From positions 21,450 to 85,449 of the forward strand of contig ML977015.1 in assembly GCA_010015675.1 (NCBI GenBank): a DNA stretch of 64,000 nt, given 5' to 3'. Within the stretch, counting starts at the first letter, position 1. Each line of letters starts with the position of its first letter. Shown one piece after another: positions 20,720-30,276 of this stretch. Below the pieces are notes generated by a model, which was not told the DNA's origin, did no database searches, and saw only the letters and a list, made by a program, of their open reading frames with translations. Origin of the DNA: Byssothecium circinans. Its lineage: Eukaryota > Ascomycota > Dothideomycetes > Pleosporales > Massarinaceae. Position numbers and translations under genes: made by a program.

Positions 20720-20859
20720 AGGCTGCCTTTCTTCCGGTCACTCTTTTGGAGCACCTCCAGATAGCGCGATATAGTCATGCGTGCGCCCCGATTGATGTAC
20801 GCAGCGGCTTGGCTGATGGCAAGAGGTATGCGGTCCAGGGCATCGACCAAATCTGCCAT
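20720..20859 (-). pseudogene. NB-ARC (fungal NLR) fragment
   Basis: The minus strand encodes MADLVDALDRIPLAISQAAA, YINRGARMTISRYLEVLQKS, then DRKK. This is the ALxxIPLAIxQAAAYI signature of the winged-helix part of NB-ARC domains in fungal STAND proteins with TPR or ankyrin repeats. A stop lies just upstream and the homology ends near 20720. No P-loop or sensor domain is nearby, so it is a relic of a larger NLR gene. Confidence 0.55.
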
Positions 20860-20985
20860 GCCGCCATCGCATTAGGCATCCGTCTCGCAAAGCAGCATCC
20901 ACCTCGCACGCTTTCTAGCGACAGCACTAAGCTTATCTACCCTCATCTCTATTGCAACAACATAATCTTAAATTTACTTAAATAG

Positions 20986-21659
20986 CCTAATAGTAAAGGA
21001 ACTTAAGTAGGTCTTATGTCGCCCTCTACTTAATTAGGACGCTTATCTACTATCTCCTACTAGGATATACACAAAGACTGTTTCCCTAAAAAAGTTCTTA
21101 TGTGGCGACGAGAAAGAAGAAACTGTTAATTTTAAATCCTGTAGTAAAATAACTAAGGAAGGCTATAAAGTCACCGTTATTACCTTAGGCTCTAAAAGGG
21201 TTAGGGATAAATACAGAGAATTTAGCTAGCCGCTGCAGGAACCCTTAGAATATGTATGCCTGCAAATGTTAGATTATAGTTGATGGAACGAAGTACGACG
21301 CTAGCACACCTCTTGCAGGATCAACAGTTAACTAGTAATCACGCTCCCTTAGCTAAAATTGATGCTCGTGCTTTACTAAATGTGTATGCTATCATGGCAC
21401 CTCTCTCCATGATAGGCTGTGCCTAGCTAATAAGCAAAGCTAGAGACTGCGCTATACAGCCTACTTCATCCTTAAACCTAGACAGCTACAGCCTACTTCA
21501 TCCTTAAACCTAGACAGCTACATCTTTGACTTTAATATATCACCCCACCCTTACACATTAAGTAGTTGTATATCACGGAATGTAGCGTCTACCGTATATT
21601 AGCAGCACTTTACACTTTTTTAATGCTGGTGATGGTGTGGTAATAAAGTCACCTATAAA
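20986..21659. other. AT-rich, stop-filled block (RIP-like)
   Basis: Base composition drops sharply in GC. TA dinucleotides and stop codons fill all frames, and no gene can be read. A near-perfect tandem duplication of about 33 bp occurs around 21460-21525 (CAGCCTACTTCATCCTTAAA...). The pattern fits repeat-induced point mutation or long neutral decay; a quantitative index was not computed. Confidence 0.5.
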
Positions 21660-22829
21660 GATTTAGGAAGGGAATGCTAATCGCAAAGCGCTAGAGGCAA
21701 AAAACGCCAAAGCCTTTAATATTAAGCGAAAATTTTTAGAGAGACTAGGTCATTACCCCAGAATTGTTCCGTTTGTGCTCCCCCCTGACCCTATCGCTGA
21801 AGCTAATTGCATTATAGATACCTAGGAGTGTATGATAGCTCCTCCATTAAGCTTAGCAAAGCGAGCAATAGGTCTCTGCAGGCGTACTTAGAGAAGTATA
21901 ATTTAGTAATCAGGGAGCCTCTTCACTATTAATAGTGCATAGAGCTAGCTGAAGGCTTTGCGTATATACACTTAAGGGGCGTGATACATTCAGATATAAG
22001 ACTTAATATTGTGAACTACGAAATCATATGCACCACTTGAAAACAGAGGTAATCTGTGTGAGTATACTATATTAAGTAGTAACTAGGCTAGAAACAGTTA
22101 ATAACGTCACCTTACCCCTATCTTACCCCTTATGACGTTACTTTTACCCCTTACTATCCTTTTAATAGTAGGTGGGGGAAGGAAGTAACGATATAAGGGG
22201 CACACGAGGGGTAAGATAGGGGTAAAAGGGGGGCTGCTTACTCTTTTAAGCCTATATTCTACTGTTTTTAGAATATTCACAGATATACCCTTAGTTTGGG
22301 GGTGGTGCATATGATTACGCAGGTCACCAATAACGTCCTAGTAAATGCCACGCTAGGCCTTTAGCTCTGCGACTTTAGGGGCTCGACGTGCGACGCGCTG
22401 GGATTGAATGGCGGACACTTGCCAGACGACCCGTTCTTTAACCTACGACTAGGTTTCGTCTCGACACCAGCAACCAATATCTTCAGCCTAGGGACCCTGT
22501 TGTTCGTCATTCTCACGGGCCACCTTCCCTTCGGAACCGGCCTTAAAGGGGAGCCGTTCACTAACTGGCGTGGTTATGAGGAACATGTGAATAAACGTTT
22601 CGAGGCTGGAGAGCTTCCGGATATGGCTGGGTTGACGGGTGGGAACGTTATTTGGAAATGCTGGCACCACAAGGAGGACTTTGGGTTTAAAACAGCGGCA
22701 GATGTGGTCTTAGCTCTAAAGTATCAGTTACCCAGCAGGAAGCATTTGGAGCGCGGAAGCGCTGCGGAGCATGCAGAAAGGGAATTGCTAGCTGAATCGG
22801 GGTGGAGGATGGAGAGGTCTCCTATATAA
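21660..22829 (+). pseudogene. Fungal protein kinase pseudogene, split by a MITE
   Basis: Kinase blocks appear in order: KAFNIKRKFLERLGHYPRIV (helix C region), LAEGFAYIHLRGVIHSDIRL (catalytic loop with HSD for HRD), NNVLVN after a 322-bp insertion, LCDFRGS (DFR for DFG), then ATNIFSLGTLLFVILTGHLP (helix F) and a C-lobe ending at 22829. Several in-frame stops lie in the AT-rich 5' part, while the last 430 bp keep normal GC and a long open frame. The gene therefore decayed mainly in its first two thirds. It resembles the Ser/Thr kinase type of the intact gene at 16793, though the two are diverged. Confidence 0.72.
22009..22330. mobile_element. 322-bp TA-flanked MITE inside the kinase pseudogene
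   Basis: The left end TTGTGAACTACGAAATCATA and the right end, read backwards as TTGGTGACCTGCGTAATCAT, are near-identical inverted repeats of about 29 bp that include a perfect 15-bp core (22022-22036 and 22302-22316). TA flanks both sides (22007-22008 and 22331-22332). Inside is a second, 19-bp perfect inverted repeat (22112-22130 and 22207-22225). It has no coding capacity. Dropping the element and one TA joins HSDIRLN to NVLVN in frame. Confidence 0.82.
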
Positions 22830-23033
22830 TGTTTGGACGCTGGCGCGATTAGATTGACCCTATCGTGGTCAGCCCATCGCCTAGTTATATTCTCGGAGCG
22901 CTGCGAATGCAGTCCGGTTGCGCAATCCTACATTTCTCCCTCATTGACATTCGTTTAACATTACCTTCTGACGTTGCATCACTCGGTCATATCAGATGCG
23001 GCATTAGTCCATTGACTAATTTTCTACGCGGGC
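22830..23033. other. Short spacer between kinase pseudogene and APH-like gene
   Basis: About 200 bp that form the 3' flank of both converging remnants. Nothing further is seen. Confidence 0.4.
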
Positions 23034-23202
23034 TTATCTCAGTCGATCAGGATGTGGAAGTTTCCCAGACTTAATCAACGTGTCTAGTTCTGCCTTGTCA
23101 CTCCATCCCTGGTAACACTCCAAGTACTCCGCAGCAAGGTACTCCGCAGCAAGGAACTCCGCTATCGCATCTGCTACCTGATCGCCCCGCTTACGGTAGG
23201 TA

Positions 23203-24474
23203 CAAGGTGAACCCCTGAGCGGGCGGCCCCCCTGCCTTTGGAGCTTTGGGCATCGAAAGCCATCGAAAATTCGATACACCAATAGCAAATTGTATATAAT
23301 ACTTGAATCCTAGATGATAAAAGATGTTAGCATTCTTACCATGGCCCCCAAAACGCCTCTCCGTCACCTCACTTACCAAGAACGAGCTCGAATTCACGCC
23401 CTGTACTACAACGCTCGATGGAGCTACTCAAAGATAGCTCAGCAACTCAGTATCCCCCGTACGACCGTTCGCCGGGTTATCCACAGCCAAATTACTCCTA
23501 CAAAGCCTCAAGGCCGTCGTCCAATCCTTAATACTCCTACGCGTCGCCGTCTTATTGATCACGCTACTTCATCTAAAACCCAGCGAGAAAAGCCCTTTAA
23601 AGAGGTTGCTTATGAGCTTGGTATAGAGGCCTCTAAGAAGACCCTATCTAAGGCATTTGCAAAGGAAGGATACTATCGTCGGGTTGCTACAGAGAAGCCT
23701 CTCCTTACCCAAAAACATATAGAGGATCGCTTGTTCTGGGCGAGGATTGCCCTTACTTGGTTCACTTAGTTATGGAGCTGGATTGTATGGAGCGATGAGG
23801 CGTCATTTCGATGTGGCCGAGGGAGGGTCTTTGTAACTCGGCGGCCTAAGGAGAAGTACCTACCTAACTGTTGTATGCCAAAGTTCAAGGACTACTCATA
23901 CGTTATGGTCTGGGCTTGTATAGGAGGAGACGGCTCAAAAGGACCGTTAGTCATATGGGATAGAGACGTCTGGGGCAACTTTACGGCAGAGAGCTACATC
24001 CAAAGGATCCTCCCCCACATCCAGCAGTTCATTATGGAGCATGAGATCTTTCAAGTAGGGATTGGAAAGGCTCTATTTATGCAGGATAGGGCCTCCCCAC
24101 ACAGAGCTAACAGTACAAAACAAGCATTCCATCACAGAGCTATCCGCCTGCTCTGGTGGCCAGCAAACTCCCCTGATCTCAACCCTATAGAGAACGTATG
24201 GAGGCTCCTAAAACAGCGTGTACAGGCTCGGTATCCTCAAACAAAAGAGGAGCTTATTAAGGCTATTAAGGAGGAGTGGGCAGGAATTAAGCTTGGGGAT
24301 ATTCAAAAGTACTGTACGAACATGAGAGAGCGATGTGAAGCGGTAGTAGCTGCTGGTGGTAGCCATACGTCATTTTGAAACATTTTTCTGTATAGTAATT
24401 TACTGTATTTTCGATGACTTTCGATGCCCAAAGCTCCAAAGTGGGGAGGGCCGCCCGCTCAGGGGTTCACCTTG
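23203..24474 (+). mobile_element. 1,272-bp Tc1/mariner transposon
   Basis: Ends beginning CAAGGTGAACCCCTGAGCGG are inverted repeats of about 75 bp with few mismatches. TA lies outside both ends (23201-23202 and 24475-24476), a clean target-site duplication. It carries one transposase gene in + orientation. The termini and length are those of a complete element; only the coding frame is damaged. Confidence 0.95.
23341..24378 (+). pseudogene. Tc1/mariner DD34E transposase with one in-frame stop
   Basis: The N-terminal half has a helix-turn-helix DNA-binding region (YQERARIHALYYNARWSYSK, IAQQLSIPRTTVRRVIHS) and a GRRP linker. The catalytic half has WSDEASF (first Asp), MQDRASPHRA (second Asp) and NSPDLNPIENVW (Glu) with 34 residues between the second Asp and the Glu, hence DD34E. 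A TAG at 23767-23769 falls just before the first catalytic Asp (WFT-stop-LWSWIVWSDE); otherwise the frame is open to 24378, about 345 codons. The stop is the only coding defect I see, and it makes this copy nonautonomous unless suppressed. Start taken at MAPKTPLRHL. Confidence 0.88.
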
Positions 24475-25286
24475 TATCTGAATCCAGAGATCCGGGCCAT
24501 CTCTCCATCTCTGGTGGGAAGAAGCCAGCGTATTCCCAATCAATCAAAGCCTTCACTTGAAGGGTTTGTGGATCCATTATAAGGTTGTGAGCCGCGATAT
24601 CACCGTGTTGGAAAACGTATTCAGGCGTCTCTAGAGGGAGAGTCTTCCAATATTCTTTTCCTCGCCACGGAGGCTGGATGTCGGGGCTTAGCCAAGAAGG
24701 GGGCATAACAAATCCGGAAATACCCCGGTTTTGAGATTTCAAGTTCGCGAGCTGTTGCAAAACGGTGCCTTGAATAAAATCAAGAGCATTGGAGTAAGTC
24801 TGATTTAAACATGTCTTGCACGGTGTACCGTCTGTATGCTCCTGTGCCTCTGGCCTCGAGCAACCTCGGTCTGGAAATTCGCTTAGAAGGACGCCTTCGA
24901 TGAATTTCGTGACTAAATATCGCCGGCCATCCGGATAAGTTCCATGGTTAAGGAGTTGCGGCACAGGAATTGTCGTCTTCTGAGAAACTAGCTCTAAGGC
25001 TCTGGCCTCGTTTGTGATGCGCTCAGGGTTCCTATAATCTCTGGTTAGCATTATATGATCTTGTGGCGAAAGAGCTATGTCGTTTATTTTAATAACCCAC
25101 TAAAGAAGTTGTAGCCGCTTCTTACCATGATCTGAACCATACAAAGGGGGTGCCGTCAAGCCGTTGATCATTCAAGGGAAGTCGCGAGGTTTTTGTGAAG
25201 GTTGTGGCGGTAAATTCGTACGTTACGTCATTTGTTTGATAAGTTCTGTGAACCGGGTTCACTGTGACGTTTTTTTCTTTCTCCAT

Positions 25287-26093
25287 GTTTGTAGTGGGGG
25301 ATGTCTTTGATGCTTAGCCGTGGTGAAGTAATTTTCTAAGGAATGCTCTTGGCACAGTATTGTGGAACCTCCACACCAACCAACAACCAGGATGTTCATC
25401 TAGTTGAATGCATATCCGGCCTAATTAGTCATTGCCTGGACGCTAGGCGAATGCGTCTTCCCTATGGTTCGCACCAAAGTGATGTAGTTGCTTGATGCGA
25501 TCATTGCGATGCGACATAGGTCCTGTGCCGCTGTGGAAGGCACGAGATCGCTAGCACAGCCACAAAGAGTGTGGCTGTGGTGGTCACAGCCTCAATAATC
25601 GAGGGTGCTCAAACAGCCAGCCTTTCCGCCACTTCTCCAAACAGTCAGAATCGCTTGAAGGCGATCTGTTACCGAATGCATTTTATTGAGCAATGTGAAA
25701 ATCAATCGATGAATTTTCCTTCCAAACATCGTCAGAAAAAGCGCGGAGGCAAAGTATTCAATGTCAAAGGCAGTCTAACCCTTCAACAACCCATCCCAGC
25801 AAGCCTTCGAAGCCAACTCATCATCAGATCGAAGAGACTTGGAAACACAGAAAATGATTTTGCAGTCGTTAGCTACGAAAGAAAATGTGACAAAAGGCTT
25901 ATCAAGATGTGAATCACGGTCTATGTCACAGGCTGATCTCAATCATCAAAAGAAGGAAGCATGCATGGTGCTCCAGGACATGAGATAGAAGCGGCAGGAA
26001 GTAATTAAGCGCTCGCCTGGTATTATTTAATAACCCACTCTCGCTCCGTTTCCCCCTCACTCCGTTTTCCCCTCTCGAAGCTATAATTACATC
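25287..26093. other. Intergenic region with no supported gene
   Basis: It contains a + open frame (25571-25912, 113 codons) without domain, signal peptide or convincing start context. No repeats are seen. A pyrimidine-rich leader (CTCCGTTTCCCCCTC) precedes the next ATG. Confidence 0.45.
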
Positions 26094-27522
26094 ATGGAAA
26101 AACAAACTCCGTCTCCATTTATCCAAAAACTGTCCGTTGAGTTAAAGCAGATAATACTATCCAACATACCAGATGTCCTGTCTTTGCGATCGGCAGCCTT
26201 GTCTTGTCGTGCACTTTACCACGCTTTCCTCGGCGCCGAAACCATCATCACCACGCGCGTGTTGCTGAACCAGGTGGATTTCGACGTGCTCCCCGAAGCC
26301 AATATCACGCAGCAGGCCTCACGCTTGGACCTTTGTACCGAGGATCGTATTCAGAGCTTTATCGCAAGACATCTCCACAAAAGACAACCCCCGTCCGAAT
26401 CATGGAGGCTCCGCGACGCGGTTCCTATCGCGAAGTTCCATGCCTGCGTAAGCGAGCTGGCATTGCAGTTCATAGCCACTGCCATAGTGAAATCACCTGT
26501 GTGTGGAACCAGGCCTGCAACGCGCGCCGAAATATCTCGTATTGAACGGGCTATGTATCGGTTCGAAATCTTCTGCAACTTGTTCCGCGGCTTTGACGAT
26601 TCGAATTCGAATCCCAGACTTCTAAAACAGCTTTGGAATGCTTTCTTCCTGAACTTTTCTCCTTGGGAAAATGAGCAACTAGCGTGCGTTCATGACTACC
26701 TTGTCCAAGCTGTCTATCCTGGTATGTACTATATTCGCCAAATATACATATTGTTAACGAATCAAAGCATTCAACGATATTGCAGAGCACGATATAGCCT
26801 GGGGCGAATTTAGAGTTGACTATGGCGATCAGAGAGACTCCGTATTTATTCAATACCTTTTTGCGCTGGGATTACAAACGATACGACGAATTTCGATGGC
26901 CAAAACATATGAGGCACGATACGAGCTCCTATATTCGGGCTACCACCCTGAATATAGAGACAACTTCCTCTATGAAGCACTGAACTGTGCGAATGGAGAA
27001 GACGATGGCGTTTATCTCTCCGACTTCACCTCAACCGACGAGCAAACTCACATAAGGCCTCCGTTCGTTGATGATCCTGATACCGGCCCTACCGATATTT
27101 GGCGATGGGCGCATCAAGATGAGACCTGGGCAAATTTTGTCAACCAAGATAACCAGAAGTCTCTACGTGGATGGGGGTATGTTATGTGGGATCGCGCTCG
27201 ACTTGATGAGTCCAGTATATTTCAAAGTCGATGGGAACCACCATATCCCAATGACGAAGATTCACGGGCGGAAATCCAGCGCCGTGCCGAAATGGAGGCG
27301 TCATGGGAAGCTAGATCGAAGATCTATATGAGTGGAGGGAGAGGTTGGTGGAGCTTCGGAGATCACAGCAAAATTATCTGGCCAAATGGGAAAGCGCCTT
27401 GGGAGGGTAGATCTGCGCCTGCTCACACCACACCAAACTCGCTTGAGGAGGCGAAAGATGCGTTTAGGTTGATGAAGTTGCCAGAATCGGTGAAGGGACT
27501 GAATAGCAAACAGCGAGGCTGA
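26094..27522 (+). CDS. F-box-like protein of unknown substrate
   Basis: Exons 26094-26721 and 26768-27522 join across a 46-bp intron (GTATGT...TTAACG...AAAG) in frame, giving about 460 residues. The N-terminus FIQKLSVELKQIILSNIPDVLSLRSAALSCRALYHAF follows the F-box pattern (LP.E....I...L....L......C..)  with LS in place of LP. The long C-terminal part is helical (MYRFEIFCNLFRGFDDSN, RLLKQLWNAFFLNFSPWE, IQYLFALGLQTI), then an acidic region and Trp-rich segment (GWWSFGDHSKIIWPNG). Many Dothideomycete genomes hold families of such proteins. F-box proteins recruit targets to SCF ubiquitin ligases; that role here is inference. Confidence 0.78.
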
Positions 27523-28335
27523 GATATAGGAAACCCTGTACTTAGTGCCGTGTAGGTTTGCTGGTACCGTATCTGATAATACAAAACCGGGTCCTGCGGC
27601 TCGAAGCACGTCAGGCGTGAGTCCCCGGCCTAGAGCCATGCTTCATACAACAATTCTGGGATACTGTTTCGAGGTAGCCTTGAGGGGCGGGGCTCTTCGC
27701 ATGGTCACCTAACCATCTCTAAGGCAGCGGACATCACAAAGTGGAGGTAATTAACTTAGAGAGAACAGCGAAGATTTATTCGAAACCGCAACTGTGTGAA
27801 GACAATATCGCATGGCCATTTCACCGACGTCGAACCTTCCTCCGCTTATGGTTGTAGAGCGAACGGCCTCGTGGTTGGGCTCTTAAGATCGTGCATTGGT
27901 AGGGGCGATACATTCTATCAGAACTGCGCATTAATGTATACACATGTATTTCTTTGGCGAAGAAAACTTGTAGAAACTACATATATACTCCTTAAAATTT
28001 GGATGTTGAATGAAGCTTGCTGCAAATTCAGGCACGTGACCTGTCACTCCGCATCACATGCAGAAGGTAGTTGATCCAAACATCCCATTTTCGATTTGGA
28101 CCACCTTGCCAAGGCACTATTCGGCAAAAGTCAATAGACAGCATTTACAGTATCTGAGGCACCCACATGCAGCACTTGCACCCAGCACTCGCACTCAGCA
28201 CCCACGCCCCGCGCTCAGCACTTGCGCGCCCCAGCGGTCGTAAAGACAGCTGCTGCAACCTTAAATTACGCGCTATAACGTTATTCTAGGTTACCGCATC
28301 TTTTTGATCTAGCAGTTATGGAGTGAGCTAACAAT
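27523..28335. other. Intergenic region with a short CAGCACTTGC-type repeat tract
   Basis: Around 28168-28226 imperfect 10-13 bp units of CAGCACTYGCACCC / CAGCACCCACGC are repeated. No gene is supported. Confidence 0.45.
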
Positions 28336-29748
28336 ATGTCAGGCTACTTTAATTCGATACCGGTAAACCGACCATCGATCAGCCTGAAAATACATCGCCA
28401 CAATCTCGACCTCACCATGCGGCCGGGCCTTCTGCTGTGCCAAGATTTTACGCTAGCATTGCAGAAGGTAAGCTCTTCGCCACCCACTCTGATGCTCTAT
28501 GGTGTCCAATGGGATCTCTACAGACAATATCGTCAGTCAAAACCTCTTCCGGCGCCTGAACCTATCCAGCAAAACTTCGCAAAACCCCAACCCCTTCAGC
28601 CGCAGATCTATCGAGCGGGTGCAAATAAGTGGGCCGCGCTGGAAAAAGGCATAGGGAGAAGGTTAGAGCGTGGTAGTACGCTTAAAGTCGTCTCTTGGAA
28701 CATCTACATGCACCCTTTCTGGAGAGAGGAGCGCGCATCCGCAGCGTTAAAATATCTGAGAAAAGTTTTCGGGGATGAAGCCAACTCAACCGTGATCATG
28801 CTTCAGGAGGTCCGCAGAGAATCGCTTCGGACCATCTTGGAGGATGCATGGGTTCAACAGAACTTCATTTTGTCGAACATCGATCCTCCTCAAGATCTCT
28901 ACTTCGATATTCCCGACGAATCTTTCATCTTGAAGCTCGTGGAATGGGAGTCAAAACCATACTTCACGCTGATGCTGATCTCAAGGGACCTTGGTGTTCT
29001 GAATTGTTTCCGCGTCCCTTTTGTTACGAACATGGGGAGAGACGCCTTGGTAATTGACATTCCCATAGCGAACAAGGACACATCTTCTCCGGCAAAGGAG
29101 TCTCTTCGTCTCTGTACGACACACCTGGAATCTCTCTGGGACGATAGGGGCTATCGTCCCAGCCAATTGGCTTTAATCTCAACTCTTCTGAAAGGAGCAC
29201 CACCGATAGAATACAAGATTGTGGCAGGGCTTGTTGGTGGTGATATGAACTCAAACGACAAATCGGAGCACGAGTTCCACAAGCGGGATGATATTAACCT
29301 GAAGGACGTCTGGGAAGACGTTCCGGCGCCGCCGGTGCCTCGGTTGAAGCCTTTCCAGAAGGACCTCACCTATGGGAGAGCGAAAGGAAACACCTACGGT
29401 TACCACTCAGACAAGTATCGAGAGAGGAAGCGGTTAGACAAATTCTTCTACACCGGCTCGCTGGAAACCGTTCCTCTTAGTGAGGTTCAGGACATTACTG
29501 GCAAATTAGGTCGGTTTGATATAGGTCTGAAAACGGAAGTGGATGCTCGGGAGCGGACTGTCTCATCGTGGACCGTCAAAGGAGATAAGGCGTTGTTGAA
29601 TAAGCCGACCAAGGAGTACAGGCCTTTGAGTGCCCTCTCGGACCAACTCGTCCAACGTCTCCTGGAGCAGAAAGACCTTGTTCATATCAAACATGAATCC
29701 TGGGTTAGCGATCATTTCGGCATCGCGGTTGGCGTCAAAGTCATTTAA
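28336..29748 (+). CDS. Endonuclease/exonuclease/phosphatase-family protein, TDP2-like
   Basis: A single exon of 470 residues. EEP-fold motifs occur in order: VVSWNIYMHP near residue 117, VIMLQEVRRESL near 153 (the metal-binding Glu), CTTHLESL near 260, GGDMNSND near 300 and WVSDHFGIAV near 457. The WN / QE / GDxN / SDH set matches tyrosyl-DNA phosphodiesterase 2 and relatives, which remove 5'-tyrosyl adducts left by trapped topoisomerase II. All catalytic positions are present, so the enzyme is probably active. The N-terminal 110 residues are not conserved in type; a Pro/Gln-rich linker precedes the domain. Exact substrate is unproven. A dispersed repeat begins 76 bp downstream. Confidence 0.85.
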   Translation: MSGYFNSIPVNRPSISLKIHRHNLDLTMRPGLLLCQDFTLALQKVSSSPPTLMLYGVQWDLYRQYRQSKPLPAPEPIQQNFAKPQPLQPQIYRAGANKWAALEKGIGRRLERGSTLKVVSWNIYMHPFWREERASAALKYLRKVFGDEANSTVIMLQEVRRESLRTILEDAWVQQNFILSNIDPPQDLYFDIPDESFILKLVEWESKPYFTLMLISRDLGVLNCFRVPFVTNMGRDALVIDIPIANKDTSSPAKESLRLCTTHLESLWDDRGYRPSQLALISTLLKGAPPIEYKIVAGLVGGDMNSNDKSEHEFHKRDDINLKDVWEDVPAPPVPRLKPFQKDLTYGRAKGNTYGYHSDKYRERKRLDKFFYTGSLETVPLSEVQDITGKLGRFDIGLKTEVDARERTVSSWTVKGDKALLNKPTKEYRPLSALSDQLVQRLLEQKDLVHIKHESWVSDHFGIAVGVKVI

Positions 29749-29823
29749 GCGTATGTCGGCTTTGCGGTCTTCAGTGATGCGGTAATCGGATTTGGGGACA
29801 GGTTGGGGGACGGTTCGATAGTA

Positions 29824-30140
29824 CTTCACTCTCTTGCGTTGGAGAATAGCATTGAAAGATCTTTCACTTCTCCATTTAAAGATGCAGTCATTGAGCTGCT
29901 GCGGATAGTCACTTATCCGTGAACGTTCAACCAGTCATGACGCCAATACAGTATCTAGAATCATACAACGGATTCCGAAGGCTCCATGGCCTTAAAAATA
30001 ATTATCAAGCAGAGATATAAGAGCTAAAAAGCAACTTTAGGGGGCATAAAGAGAGAACTCACATCAATATTTTCAGAATCGCTATTTACGGGCACAACAG
30101 CCCCACCACTCTACGCGTCCGGAACGCGCTTACGCCACAC
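29824..30140. repeat. Dispersed repeat, copy B (~310 bp)
   Basis: Same family and orientation as 15769-16048, starting after TA with CTTCACTCTCTTG. It carries about 17 bp not in copy A just before ACGCGTCCGGAACG and other small insertions. The right border is approximate. It lies between the TDP2-like gene and the zinc-binding gene. Confidence 0.6.
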
Positions 30141-30276
30141 CTCGCGTCCAGCCCCCGACCTCACCCCATATTCCTCCATCACCGCCCTCAGCTCCCACAT
30201 CCCCATTCTCCAAGCAATCCTACACCCCCATCAACAACCTCGCCATCTTACCCGAAAACACAATATTCCGCCAAAA

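Larger units (their letters stand above)
23034..25286 (-). pseudogene. APH/CHK-family phosphotransferase-like gene disrupted by a Tc1/mariner element
   Basis: Exon 1 is 25126-25286 (MEKEKNVTVNPVHRTYQTND...), then a 94-bp intron (GTAAGA...GCTAAC...TATAG), then an exon from 25031 that runs into the transposon at 24475. Removing 23203-24474 with one TA joins ...PGSLDSD to TYRKRGDQVADAIAEFLAAE in frame and ends at 23034, for 294 codons in all. Landmarks are ALELVSQKTTIPVPQLL, RYLVTKFIEGVLLSEF, the catalytic VFQHGDIAAHNLIMD (HGDxxxxN) and ALIDWEYAGFFP (metal-binding D). The family phosphorylates aminoglycosides, choline or other small molecules; in fungi the substrate is rarely known. As it stands the protein would end within the transposon. 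The upstream region has no other gene. Confidence 0.87.

Noticed and set aside
25571..25912. 113-codon plus frame
   Set aside because: No signal, domain or start context; no homology that I recognise.
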